A DNA stretch of 64,000 nt from Comamonas sp. (lineage in GTDB: Bacteria; Pseudomonadota; Gammaproteobacteria; Burkholderiales; Burkholderiaceae_C). The stretch covers positions 1 to 64,000 of the forward strand of contig NZ_SPEY01000011.1 in assembly GCF_009360615.1 (NCBI RefSeq), read 5' to 3'. Positions 9,410 to 18,521 of the stretch are shown here, piece after piece; the first letter of the stretch is position 1; each line of letters starts with the position of its first letter. The notes below the pieces were generated by a model. That model saw only the letters and a list, made by a program, of their open reading frames with translations. It had not been told where the DNA came from and did no database searches. The position numbers were made by a program, and so were the translations under genes.

Positions 9410-10240
9410 ATGGCCCCAAACTTCATCGGAGTCACTGGCCTGCCACGAGCGGGGTCAACATTGCTGTGCCAGCTGCTGGCGCAACATCCGGAGCTGGACT
9501 GCGAGAGTCATAGCTCACCTTTATGCAACACGCTGCTGGGGATACGTAGAACAATTAGCGATGATTCATTTTTTCTGTCTCAGCTCGATCACTCGTTCGC
9601 CAGTAGCTATGGGCATTTGCAAACAGCCATGCGAGGCTATTTGCGCGGCTGGTATCACGGTTCGTCCAAGAAGGGAGTCGTTGACAAGAATCGGGCATGG
9701 CTACATGCAATCGAACTTTTACTTGACTTAGCCCCAGAGGCGAAGCTCGTTATTTGCTTGCGAGAGCTGGGGCAGATATATGGATCGATCGAGGCTCAGC
9801 ACCAGAAAACCGTGCTACTCGACTTTGCTGATCACTTGGCAGACTTCGATCGTTTGGGAAGAGCAGACATGCTTTTTGCAAAGGATCGGACGATCGGTGC
9901 GCCACTCCAGTCAATTAATGCTGTGCAGGATTTACCAGATGAGGTCAAGAAGCGTCTTTATTTTATGCGCTTTGAAGATCTGATATCTCAGCCAATTGCT
10001 TGCATGGCACATTTATATCAATGGCTTGGCGTTTCAGAGTTTAAGATCAATCCTGAAGAGATAGCGGTAGGCATTCAGGAAAGCGATAGCCACTACAGAA
10101 TGAAATATTTGCACAAACAATCGAGCAAAATTTCAATGAGCTTACCTCATCACATTATTCCCGTGCGTATACAGTCGCACATCGAAAATGCCAACCGTTG
10201 GTATTACGAACTTTATTATCCTGGGAAAATTGGCGTCTGA
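9410..10240 (+). CDS. PAPS-dependent sulfotransferase of the TpsA cluster
   Basis: This is a sulfotransferase-family protein that would transfer sulfate from PAPS to an acceptor. The 5'-phosphosulfate-binding loop GLPRAGSTLL is at residues 10-19. The block VVDKNRAWLHAIELL, followed by VICLREL and YGSIEAQ, matches the 3'-phosphate-binding part of the tyrosylprotein-sulfotransferase-like Sulfotransfer_3 group. RFEDLISQP and YQWLGV are further family marks. There is no signal peptide, so it should act in the cytoplasm before export. ATG 9410 is chosen because the loop starts about 10 residues later, as is usual; ATG 9389 or TTG 9353 would overlap tpsA. It begins 7 bases after the tpsA stop, so it is surely co-transcribed. 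Base composition is AT-richer than its neighbours. The acceptor is unknown; TpsA is the obvious candidate. Confidence 0.85.
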   Translation: MAPNFIGVTGLPRAGSTLLCQLLAQHPELDCESHSSPLCNTLLGIRRTISDDSFFLSQLDHSFASSYGHLQTAMRGYLRGWYHGSSKKGVVDKNRAWLHAIELLLDLAPEAKLVICLRELGQIYGSIEAQHQKTVLLDFADHLADFDRLGRADMLFAKDRTIGAPLQSINAVQDLPDEVKKRLYFMRFEDLISQPIACMAHLYQWLGVSEFKINPEEIAVGIQESDSHYRMKYLHKQSSKISMSLPHHIIPVRIQSHIENANRWYYELYYPGKIGV

Positions 10241-10617
10241 TTTCCAGTTTTCCTATTGATGAGCATGATGACTGCTAGAATCAAGATATCCCCGATTCAA
10301 ATCGCAGAAAAAAATTGAATCTGACAATTAGAAATATTTTGTCATGCATACCATTCTGTAAATTCACGCGTAAGCTATCTTTCAGGTCGATTATTCAGCC
10401 CTGCTTTTCAACACACTCTTTGATAACAAAATTGCCGTTAGGGCAATGAAGCCGGTGATTCCGCGCTGCATCGCTCTTCACAGTGATGTGCGGCTTGAAG
10501 CCGAGATAGCCCCGCTACGTGGAGTTAGCGTTCATTTCCCGAACCTCCGGGGACCTGGAGCTGAGAAGCCAATCAATCTGGTCATATTCGCACGAATGCT
10601 CCAGCGTTGTCGGATGG
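10241..10617. other. AT-rich gap after the sulfotransferase gene
   Basis: There is no supported gene. Bases 10250-10440 are clearly AT-richer than the genome average, like the sulfotransferase gene before them. This marks the right edge of what may be an acquired block. I see no strong terminator. Confidence 0.5.
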
Positions 10618-10930
10618 AGACGGCCTGCACGTCTCGGCCTCCCTTGCCGGACCCATGTTGTTCCGATACGAATGCCTCAATGGCAGGCACGATTGACAGG
10701 TGTGACGAACCTCCCGGCTCCGGGGTATGCTGCAAGCCAAGCGAGCCAGAATTCGGTCCAACCGTTTCCCAGCTCCAAAGCAAGAGCACTGCATGCATTC
10801 GCGAGACACATGCTCGAAGCGGGCGAATCGCCCTCCAGAAGCGACATTGAAAAGCAACAGCCCGCACCGGAAACACCGACATTTTCAGCCTGGCCCGGGC
10901 AATGTTTCGCCGACCAGGCCAACCCAGAGC
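10618..10930 (+). repeat. Dispersed intergenic repeat, copy B
   Basis: This is the collinear, diverged match of 1121-1437 in the same orientation. It ends 3 bases before the stop codon (minus strand) of the FAS1 gene. The homology is visible as a series of 6-12 base identities at constant spacing over the whole 313 bases. Confidence 0.6.
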
Positions 10931-10932
10931 CC

Positions 10933-11862
10933 TCAAGGTAGCGGCAAAATGACCTTATCCAGCACATGAATGACACCGTTGGAAGCAAGCACGTCGGTGG
11001 CAACGATGTTTGCCCTGCGTGAGCGTTGATCGGTGATCGCCAGATCGGCACCTACTGTGAAAGATTCACCCTCGACAGTCTTGACCGGTGCATTCAATGG
11101 CACTTCAGCCTTGAGAATCAGCCCCGACACCACATGGTAGGTCAACACCTTGGACAACAACGGCTTGTCTTCCAGCAACTGTGCCTTGGTCAGACCCAGC
11201 TCGGCAAGCAATGATGAAAATGCCGCGTTTGTCGGAGCAAATACCGTGAATGGACCGGTCCCAGCCAGAGAATCGACCAACCCTGCGGCCGTGACAGCTT
11301 CCACAAGCACACTGAAATCCGGGTTTGCAATCGCTGTCTGCACAATGCTCTTGTCCGCCGGCAAAAGCACGCGGTCAACGGCATGGATGACACCGTTGGA
11401 CGCTTGAATGTCTGCCTGCACAATTTTGCTGGTCCTGTTGCGCCCGTCCGTCACCACCAGGTTGCTCCCGGTTCTATCGATCTTGAAAAATCCGCCTCCC
11501 ACCGGTTTGACCGCCTTGCCGAGTGGCAGTGCATTGACAGGCACTCTTCCGGACAAAACGTGATACTTGAGAACAGTCTGAAGAAGAGTCTTGTTGGAGA
11601 TCAACTGATCTTTGCTGACACCAAGCTCGGCAAGCAGTGCAGCGAAGGCATCGTTGGTGGGGGCCAACACGGTCACCTGAGTGGAGCCGCTCAGCGTATC
11701 AGCCAGGCCCGCCGCCTGAACGGCCTCCACAAGGATGCTGAAACGACTGTCGCGCTGTGCCACTTCAACAACATTGCCTGACGGGCCGTCACCACCGCCA
11801 CCACAGGCGACGGTCAAGGAAAGCAGAAGGACACTAAAAAATCCCGAGATCCAACGTAGCAT
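10933..11862 (-). CDS. Two-domain fasciclin (FAS1) lipoprotein
   Basis: This is a 309-aa exported lipoprotein with two FAS1 domains, a fold used for adhesion and extracellular matrix binding. The start at 11862 has GGGAGA six bases upstream. The signal peptide ends in the lipobox LTVAC with Cys at 20, followed by a GGGG linker. The first FAS1 domain covers about residues 35-165 (VTVLAPTNDAFAALLAELG, YHVLSG, ASNGVIHAVDRVLLP) and the second about 170-309 (FTVFAPTNAAFSSLLAELG, NGVIHVLDKVILPLP). It lies 122 bases downstream of the photolyase gene on the same strand and may be transcribed with it. Confidence 0.92.
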   Translation of the reverse strand: MLRWISGFFSVLLLSLTVACGGGGDGPSGNVVEVAQRDSRFSILVEAVQAAGLADTLSGSTQVTVLAPTNDAFAALLAELGVSKDQLISNKTLLQTVLKYHVLSGRVPVNALPLGKAVKPVGGGFFKIDRTGSNLVVTDGRNRTSKIVQADIQASNGVIHAVDRVLLPADKSIVQTAIANPDFSVLVEAVTAAGLVDSLAGTGPFTVFAPTNAAFSSLLAELGLTKAQLLEDKPLLSKVLTYHVVSGLILKAEVPLNAPVKTVEGESFTVGADLAITDQRSRRANIVATDVLASNGVIHVLDKVILPLP

Positions 11863-11984
11863 GTTTGTTCTCCCGTGCAATGAAACCAGGCAATTTGCCA
11901 GTAGCGATGAGTCAATGTGGGCTGAGCGATGTCTAAAGTCGATGGCTTCTCCTTGGACTGAGGATGTAGAACAGTGGCATGGGC

Positions 11985-13535
11985 CTACCACTCCAGACTG
12001 CGCTGCAATGGCGCCGGAGATTGGTCCGGGCGATTTCTGCGTTGCGACAGGTGGTCGCGAGAGCCGTGCTTCTGAAGGATCGCGGCCTTGGCACTGCGCA
12101 CGGAAGGCCGGGCTCGCACGGCGTAAACCCGCGACTTGGCAACCCTCGTGGCCTCGGCAAGGTCGACCAGCGGCGATGCAATATCCGTCCCCACGCGAAC
12201 GCCACAGCGCGCCTGTAGCTGAAGTGGCATCTGCCAAGGTTCAAAAATCCAGGCATCGGGAACCTGCTGCAGGGCGGGAAGCCAGTGACGCACGAAGACG
12301 CCGCCTGGGTCGTGATCTTGCGCCTGCTTCAGGGGGTTGTAGACACGCAGGGCGTTGATGCCCGTTGTGCCAGCCTGCATTTGCATCTGGCTCCAGTGAA
12401 TCCCTGGCTCATAGTCGAGGAACTGACGCGCCAGCCACAAGCCCACGGGACGCCAGTGCAGCCATAGGGGAAAGGAAGCCACGGACACGAGCATTGCGCG
12501 CATCCGGAAATTGAGCCACCCCGTTTCCCTAAGCATGGCTACACAGGCATCGACCAGTGGCCAACCGGTCCTGCCTGCCTGAAGGGCCTCAAAGTAGTCG
12601 GCGTTGTGAGCGCTCTCGCGCAGACCGTCATAGCCTTGGTGCAAGTTACGCCATTCAATTTCAGGCTCGGACTCCAGCTTCTGGATGAAGTGGCAATGCC
12701 AATGCAATCGGCTCATGAATGCAACCAGGCCCTGGTGGAGTCGCCGAGACTCCGGATCGCGCAAGCCTGTAAGCTGCCGTTGCTGCTGTCGGGTCGCCTG
12801 TACGACCTCACGCATGCTCAGACTTCCGCTTGAAAGATAGGGCGAAAGCCGCGAGCAGGCGTCTGCTGCAGAAAGCGGCGAGGAAATCCCACCGCGATAG
12901 TTCGCGCAGCGTACATTCAGGAAATCGTCCAGCACTTGCTGACCCGCGGTCCTGCCTCCGCGCTGACGAAGAGGAACCTGGTGATCGTCAAGCAGGCCGA
13001 TGGCCGATGGCTCAGGCCAGGCGGTACGCCAGGGCAGGCACACAGAGCGGAGACTGGCAGGCAAAGGAGCCGCAACACGATCTGCCGCCATATGGCTTTG
13101 CCACATGCCCAGCCATCGGTCACGTGACGGCAGGCATCGCACCACGCCATGCTGGGGCCACTCCTGCCACGACACCCCTTGCGCACGACACCAGCGTGCC
13201 ACCGCCAAATCGCGCGCATATGTCACGCTGTTGCCGGTCTCCTGGTGAGAGACCAGACGGGCGAACGGTTGCAGAGCGTGAAGACGCGACAGCACGTCGG
13301 TCAACTCGCCCACGGCAAGTTGCAGGCGAGCCCCCAAGACCCTCAGTTGCTGCGCCAAGTCGCGCAGAGACTCCCTGAGAAACTCGTAGTGCTGCAATGC
13401 GCAATCTGGCTGCCGCCAGATACCGGGCTCCAACACATACAGGCACAGCACGGGACCTCGCGCGGCAGCATGGGCCAGAGGCGCATGGTCAAAAATGCGC
13501 AGATCTCGCTTGAACCAGACAACGGTATAGGTCAT
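11985..13535 (-). CDS. Cryptochrome / deoxyribodipyrimidine photolyase family protein
   Basis: This is a 516-aa FAD-binding photolyase/cryptochrome, for light-driven repair of pyrimidine dimers or light sensing. The N-terminal antenna-cofactor domain opens with TVVWFKRDLRIFDHAPL. The FAD-binding helical domain contains SRLSPYLSSGSLSMREV, GWPLVDACVAMLRETGWLNF and YEPGIHWSQMQMQAG, then GINALRVYNPLKQAQDHDP. A basic C-terminal extension of about 75 residues (Ser/Arg-rich) goes beyond the usual photolyase end. A LitR-type palindrome lies about 300 bases upstream (13835-13854), and the B12-type regulator is 4 kb away, so light induction is likely. Whether it is a true CPD photolyase or a cryptochrome cannot be told here. 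Confidence 0.93.
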   Translation of the reverse strand: MTYTVVWFKRDLRIFDHAPLAHAAARGPVLCLYVLEPGIWRQPDCALQHYEFLRESLRDLAQQLRVLGARLQLAVGELTDVLSRLHALQPFARLVSHQETGNSVTYARDLAVARWCRAQGVSWQEWPQHGVVRCLPSRDRWLGMWQSHMAADRVAAPLPASLRSVCLPWRTAWPEPSAIGLLDDHQVPLRQRGGRTAGQQVLDDFLNVRCANYRGGISSPLSAADACSRLSPYLSSGSLSMREVVQATRQQQRQLTGLRDPESRRLHQGLVAFMSRLHWHCHFIQKLESEPEIEWRNLHQGYDGLRESAHNADYFEALQAGRTGWPLVDACVAMLRETGWLNFRMRAMLVSVASFPLWLHWRPVGLWLARQFLDYEPGIHWSQMQMQAGTTGINALRVYNPLKQAQDHDPGGVFVRHWLPALQQVPDAWIFEPWQMPLQLQARCGVRVGTDIASPLVDLAEATRVAKSRVYAVRARPSVRSAKAAILQKHGSRDHLSQRRNRPDQSPAPLQRSLEW

Positions 13536-14418
13536 GCCGAATCGTGCTCAGGAAGAAGGGCAGGCCGCCACAAACTGGCAAAGTCAGCGCAGATCCGGCG
13601 GTTGAGGTCTGAAAGAAACCAAGCGCATGTATCACCCCTTTCCGAAATGGCGAAGCACTGCACAACTGCCGTGGCAACCCCGCAGACGCAAGGCCTCTGT
13701 GCCAAGACCGCGTTTTTCAGCAGGAGCGACGCTCCAGGAGCCCAAAGATCGCGATCGAATCATCGCCAAGAGGCGCCTGGGTGGCCTGTCAGGGACGATG
13801 CGGTCTGGCAAAAATTACACTGGGGGTAAACAGTAATTTGTCTTAGACAAAATTGCAAGAAACATCAAAATTCACAGGTCAATGAAAGAGAAGATGCGAC
13901 ATCGGAAATCCGAATGCGCTGCAGGGGCCATCAACATGCACGCTCGCGATTGCAGCCCTCACCCAAAGGGCGTACCGACCAGGCAAGCCCCTCTAGAAAG
14001 CGGACTGCTTCGTCCGGACTCTCAGACCCCTCTTCCTGATCCAAGTTTCTCGGGACGCACCCAACAGCGCGGCGACCTCGACCCAAGAGGCATGAGAGGC
14101 ACCAGCGAACCAGGATGGGAAGTTCGATTTGTACATCTATGTCTATGACAATATTGTGCAGACTACCGCCTGACTTGCAGAGCACGGCGATTGACACAGA
14201 CCGCCAGACACCGGATTTCGGCTGAGCAGGATGAGAAATTGCCAAATCGATGGAGAACGGACATATGGAGATCAGAAGTCGATCGATGGAGCCAGGCATG
14301 GGTTGAAACGCCATGAACTCCCGCGATCCTCTTTCCCGCAGCCCGGGCACATCTGGAGAGCCGCTTGTCCTCAGCGACACATCCATCGCATCCGTATTGC
14401 GATGATGTGTAGGACGAT
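13536..14418. other. Gap between photolyase and EAL genes
   Basis: I see no credible gene in about 880 bases. The region contains the putative light-regulator operator at 13835-13854. The distance from this box to the photolyase start is unusually long, so a long 5' leader or an unrecognised small gene on the minus strand is possible. Confidence 0.5.
13835..13854 (-). promoter_or_regulatory. Putative LitR/CarH-type operator upstream of photolyase
   Basis: The sequence AATTTGTCTTAGACAAAATT is an inverted repeat of TTTGTC and GACAAA around a 3-base centre. The same core occurs at 17499-17516, just before the B12-binding MerR gene, and as TTTTGTC-CAA-GACAAAA at 17849-17868. The sharing supports a common regulator; binding is inferred. 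Confidence 0.6.
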
Positions 14419-15207
14419 CTATGGTGCCAAAGCGGAAGAAGAAAACCCGTTGATTGCGGGCAACTCTTCGAAAGCAGGCTTCGCAAAGAAATAGCCTTGA
14501 AACAAGTGCACTCCCATCGAGCGCAAAGCGAGAAATTCGGCCTCGCTCTCAACACCCTCTGCAATAATTTCAATACCCAGAACCTTGCAAACCCCGATAA
14601 TTCCCTGAACGATTGCCTGACGTACGGGACTGCAATCAATATTACGCACCAACTCCATATCCAGCTTGATAATATCTGGCTGAAACTCCGCAAGCAAATT
14701 CAGGCCCGAGTATCCGGCTCCAAAATCATCGATTGCGGTCTTGAAACCACGTCTGCGATACTCATTCATAATCCGTTTCAAGTGTTCCTTGTCTACAATT
14801 CGTTCATTTTCTGTAATTTCGAAAATGATTTGACGAGCCGGAAAATGATGCTCACGAGCAGCCTCCAGGGTTTTTCTTATACACGCTGATGGTTCATATA
14901 CTGCGTTAGGCAGAAAATTGATGCTGACATGACTGGAAATACCCAGACGCGCAGCCAGTTCTATGGCTTTGACGCGGCAGGCTTGGTCAAACTGGTAACG
15001 ATTTCCATCATTGACCTGACCAAGAATCCTTGCTGCTCCGCATCCATCGGTGCCACGCACCAATGCCTCATAGGCAAACACAGCATTGCGGCTCACATCG
15101 ACAATCGGCTGAAAAGCCATACTGAATTCAAAGCTCAATGGCCCACGATCATGGCATTTCGAACAAGGCACAAGTGCTGCTTTATCAATTACTGGAAATA
15201 TCGACAT
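14419..15207 (-). CDS. Stand-alone EAL-domain cyclic-di-GMP phosphodiesterase
   Basis: This is a 262-aa protein made almost entirely of an EAL domain, which hydrolyses c-di-GMP. The catalytic and metal motifs are intact: YEALVRG (EAL) near residue 44, SINFLPN, FEITE, DDFGAGYSGLN, KLDMEL, AEGVES and GYFFAKP. There are no transmembrane segments and no attached sensor, apart from a short N-terminal stretch with CSKCHDRG, a possible CxxC metal or redox site. The sequence style resembles EAL domains that work with blue-light sensors, and it lies in a light-related neighbourhood, but no sensor domain is present. Confidence 0.9.
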   Translation of the reverse strand: MSIFPVIDKAALVPCSKCHDRGPLSFEFSMAFQPIVDVSRNAVFAYEALVRGTDGCGAARILGQVNDGNRYQFDQACRVKAIELAARLGISSHVSINFLPNAVYEPSACIRKTLEAAREHHFPARQIIFEITENERIVDKEHLKRIMNEYRRRGFKTAIDDFGAGYSGLNLLAEFQPDIIKLDMELVRNIDCSPVRQAIVQGIIGVCKVLGIEIIAEGVESEAEFLALRSMGVHLFQGYFFAKPAFEELPAINGFSSSALAP

Positions 15208-15368
15208 TGGTTCTCGCTGACTGGAATGCCAAATGGATAAGCATCAGATTCAACAGAACATCGAGAACAGCCCCGGCTTGGCCGTTTGAAAGACCAAACC
15301 AGACGCTGATTGATTTGTATAGATCTGGTGAAGTACTGACCGCCACACATCAATGCCGATCTGAGCTG

Positions 15369-17060
15369 CTAGGCAGCCCCCATCAGCGCTGTTCGCTCAG
15401 CCGGGGCCGGCTGAAGTCGCGTCGAATCCGGTCCCGTTCGGATGGTATTGACGGAAACGGACGCGTTGTCATAGCCCTCGGGGGACGCGGTCGCTGTTCC
15501 AGCCAGACGGAACACTCCGACCGCAGCCGCCATCTCGGCGGCTTGCTGCCTCAGAGCCTGGGCTGCAGCAGCACTCTGCTCGACCATTGCTGCATTTTTC
15601 TGGGTCGCCTGATCCAGATGCGCGACGGCGTGACCCACTTGCGCAACCCCATGAGTCTGCTCCACTGTCGCATCACTGATCGCTGCAATCAGTTCTGCGA
15701 CTCGCTGCGCTTGGCTGACGATGTCGGTCATGGTCGCCCCAGCCACATTGACCAACTGGGTGCCCTGCTCCACATTCATTACACTGGTCTCGATCAAGGC
15801 CTTGATCTGGTGCGCAGCCTCGGCACTCCGCTGCGCCAAAGCGCGCACCTCGGCGGCCACAACGGCAAATCCCCGGCCGTCTTCGCCCGCCCTGGCCGCT
15901 TCCACCGCAGCGTTCAATGCCAAGATATTGGTCTGAAAGGCAATGGAGTCAATGACGCCAATGATGTCGGCAATGCGATGGCTGCCGGCACTGATATCGT
16001 CCATCGTGTGCACCACCTGCAAGACGACCGCGCCACCTTTTTGTGCGGCCTCGCTGGCAGCGGCCGCAAGCAAGGCCGCTTGCCGCGCACTGTCGGCGTT
16101 GTGCTTGACCGATGCAGTCATCTGCTCCACGGAAGCCGCCGCCTGCTGGAGACTCCCGGCTTGCTCTTCGGTGCGACACAGGAGGCCATGATTGCCATCC
16201 GCAATTTCATCGGCACCCTGCGTCACGTTGTTCGACGCATCACGCACCTTGCGAACCACTTTTGCAAGGCTGGCCTGCATCGCCCCGAGCGAGAACAGGA
16301 CGCTGTCAGGTCGCGCCTGCCCGCCCCGTGCCAGGGACTGCAGATCTCCCTGCGCCACCTGACGAGCAATCTCAGCAAGCGCAGCGGGCTCCGCCCCCAA
16401 CTGACGGACGATGCTGCGCCCTGCACTCCATGCAATCGCGATACTGAGAAGAAGCGAGAGTATTAATGCCGTAAACATCACCCTCAGGAATCCACTGGCC
16501 TCATCGATGGCGCTTTGATTGGTCCTCTGAATATGGCGCTCCTTGAAATCAATCAGCCGATTGATTGTCGCAAGCCATTCCACATACTGCGGTTTGGCTT
16601 GACCCCACAGCATACTGACTGCCGATGTATCGCCTCCTCGAACCTTGTCGATGATGGCCTTTGTGGTTGCCACTGCAGGCACTTCAGCCTTTTTGATGTC
16701 ATCAAACAATGGAAAAACCTCGGGACTCACCCCAGGCAATTGAAGCAGCGAATTCAAAGATTCTGTAGATTTTTCATAGAAATTGGCCAAGGCATCGATA
16801 TTTCCAATCTCTATTTCACGCTCTGATTCCGTAGGGCTTAAAACCAGGTCTCTGACAGCGATGGCACGATCATGCGCTGACCCTCTGAAGTTGATTGCAT
16901 TACGCTGTACCTGAGAATAAATTTCCGAGTTTGCTCGCAAAGCAGTTTCAATGTGATTGACTTTCACGACTGCGACGCCCGTGACAACTACAAGCATAAA
17001 AACTATCACACCGAAACCGAGATAAAGTCTGGCCGCAACCGGCATTCTTGAGAAAAACAT
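15369..17060 (-). CDS. Methyl-accepting chemotaxis protein (4HB-type sensor)
   Basis: This is a 563-aa membrane chemoreceptor that signals through CheA/CheW. ATG 17060 has AGGGA close upstream; a further ATG-less N-terminal extension is not needed. TM1 (about residues 8-30) is followed by a periplasmic four-helix-bundle-like domain of about 155 residues, TM2 (about 195-215), HAMP and a long coiled-coil signalling domain. The hairpin tip is the highly conserved [20 protein letters not shown] region followed by [20 protein letters not shown]. No C-terminal NWETF-type pentapeptide is seen. The ligand is not predictable. Confidence 0.95.
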   Translation of the reverse strand: MFFSRMPVAARLYLGFGVIVFMLVVVTGVAVVKVNHIETALRANSEIYSQVQRNAINFRGSAHDRAIAVRDLVLSPTESEREIEIGNIDALANFYEKSTESLNSLLQLPGVSPEVFPLFDDIKKAEVPAVATTKAIIDKVRGGDTSAVSMLWGQAKPQYVEWLATINRLIDFKERHIQRTNQSAIDEASGFLRVMFTALILSLLLSIAIAWSAGRSIVRQLGAEPAALAEIARQVAQGDLQSLARGGQARPDSVLFSLGAMQASLAKVVRKVRDASNNVTQGADEIADGNHGLLCRTEEQAGSLQQAAASVEQMTASVKHNADSARQAALLAAAASEAAQKGGAVVLQVVHTMDDISAGSHRIADIIGVIDSIAFQTNILALNAAVEAARAGEDGRGFAVVAAEVRALAQRSAEAAHQIKALIETSVMNVEQGTQLVNVAGATMTDIVSQAQRVAELIAAISDATVEQTHGVAQVGHAVAHLDQATQKNAAMVEQSAAAAQALRQQAAEMAAAVGVFRLAGTATASPEGYDNASVSVNTIRTGPDSTRLQPAPAERTALMGAA

Positions 17061-17537
17061 GATTATCCCTGGGTAGTTATTTTCTACCACGAACATTTAT
17101 ACTGCCACCTATGGAAATACCACCGTATCATCGAATGAAAAAAAATTTCTTCATCTGAACCTCTTTCAAAGAGCAGGATTTTCATCAAATTGGAGAACTG
17201 CCTTCGATCCGGACCTTCAGCGAAGCGTCATGCACAGAGTGTCTGGAAACCGGCAGAACAAGAGAGTGGAATTCACAACCCCTGAGGCGGCTGAAGTCCA
17301 CAAGGCGGATTGGGTGAGGGGAACCCCATGGGTATGCTGGAAACATTCTTGTGGGTGCCGGTTGGCCATGGGCTACAAGGGATGCACTGACTTGTGCAGA
17401 AGGTGTCGTCATTGGCTTGGCAAGAGGAATTGAGTGCACGGAAGCACTCTTTCCCTCAAAATCCAAGCTTCGCCCTCTAATGTACTAGACAAACCTCGAT
17501 TTGTCTTAGACAATTTCTAACAAATTCAGGCAACGGC
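17061..17537. promoter_or_regulatory. Regulatory gap between the MCP and litR-like genes with two operator-like boxes
   Basis: No gene is seen. Two similar sites lie just before the divergent regulator gene: ATGTACTAGACAAA (17480-17493, a partial copy) and ATTTGTCTTAGACAATTT (17499-17516, a full palindrome core). They end 21 bases before the start codon at 17538, the place expected for autoregulation. Confidence 0.55.
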
Positions 17538-18521
17538 ATGCGCTATCGCCCAACCGGACATCTGTCCACCCTGCCCATGAGTTCACCTGCGCCTCAAAGT
17601 CTTCAAGTAGCCATCCCCATCCTGGCCGTGGAGCGCGAAACGGGTCTTTCCAAAGACACACTCCGAGTGTGGGAGAAACGGTATGGCTTCCCACGCCCGC
17701 TGCGCAATGCAGCTGACGACCGCCTGTACCCCCCCGAACAGGTTCGCCGCCTGAAGCTCATCAAAAGGCTTATGGACGGAGGCTACAGACCGGGAAAGAT
17801 TGCAGCCCTTGAAGAGGAGAAGCTCCAGGAATTGCTCGGACAAACAACAATTTTGTCCAAGACAAAAACAGAAAGTCCTCCGTATCTGGAGAATATTGAG
17901 CCGATGCTCAGTGCCATCACCGCTCACGATGGTGCAGCCTTGCGCGAAGCGCTTCTTCATGCACAGATGCGACTGGGCTTGGGCCGGTTTGTCCTTCAGG
18001 TGATCGCACCACTCACCCGCGCAGTGGGTGATCTTTGGGCAGCAGGACGGTTCGAGATCTTCGAGGAGCATCTGTACACTGAAGTGGTCAGCAACGTTCT
18101 GCGCACATGTCTGAGCACCTTGGGGAATTCCGGACTGAAGCAGAAGCCCAAGGTACTACTCACGACGATTCCTCAAGAGGCGCATGGATTGGGATTGCTG
18201 ATGGTCGAGTCGCTGCTGATGCTGGAAGGATGTCAGTGTGTGTCGCTTGGGACTCAAACACCGATAAGCGACATCGTGCGTGCAGCGCAAGCACACAAGG
18301 CGGATGTCGTTGCACTGAGTTTTAGCAACCTCAACACACCGGCTTCTGTTCAGAGCAGCCTGCGAACTCTCCGAAGCGAACTACCCGTTGAAACCTCTTT
18401 GTGGGTTGGTGGCTCATGCGCCATCCTCTACCAGAAATCATGGGAAGGAGTCACCGCATTGAAAGAACTGAGTGGCATCGGTGCCTTGGTGGGTCACTGG
18501 CGTGAAGCGCACTTGCAATAG
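17538..18521 (+). CDS. MerR-family regulator with cobalamin-binding domain (LitR/CarH-like light sensor)
   Basis: This 327-aa transcription regulator is probably a B12-dependent photoreceptor repressor. The MerR winged helix covers about residues 26-90 (ILAVERETGLSKDTLRVWEK, then RRLKLIKRLMDGGY). The C-terminal half is a methionine-synthase-like cobalamin-binding module with EAHGLG at 214-219 (the E/DxHxxG signature; His216 is the expected lower ligand) and FEEHLYTEV near 175-183, where CarH has its upper axial His. AdoB12 therefore appears bindable. ATG 17538 is used; ATG 17577 is an alternative. Palindromic boxes lie directly upstream and inside the gene. It is likely to control the photolyase gene and itself. 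Confidence 0.9.
   Translation: MRYRPTGHLSTLPMSSPAPQSLQVAIPILAVERETGLSKDTLRVWEKRYGFPRPLRNAADDRLYPPEQVRRLKLIKRLMDGGYRPGKIAALEEEKLQELLGQTTILSKTKTESPPYLENIEPMLSAITAHDGAALREALLHAQMRLGLGRFVLQVIAPLTRAVGDLWAAGRFEIFEEHLYTEVVSNVLRTCLSTLGNSGLKQKPKVLLTTIPQEAHGLGLLMVESLLMLEGCQCVSLGTQTPISDIVRAAQAHKADVVALSFSNLNTPASVQSSLRTLRSELPVETSLWVGGSCAILYQKSWEGVTALKELSGIGALVGHWREAHLQ
17849..17868 (+). promoter_or_regulatory. Intragenic copy of the LitR-type box
   Basis: AATTTTGTCCAAGACAAAAA inside the regulator's coding region has the strongest dyad of the three copies (TTTTGTC / GACAAAA, 3-base centre). A second half site (GGACAAAC) lies about 10 bases before it. It could be a downstream operator or roadblock for autoregulation. 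It may also be chance in an AT-rich linker, since it encodes the less conserved segment between the two domains. Confidence 0.4.

Noticed and set aside
15138..16466. A 442-codon plus-strand frame opposite the chemoreceptor
   Set aside because: It is a shadow of the highly conserved MCP signalling domain on the other strand; its translation is not protein-like.
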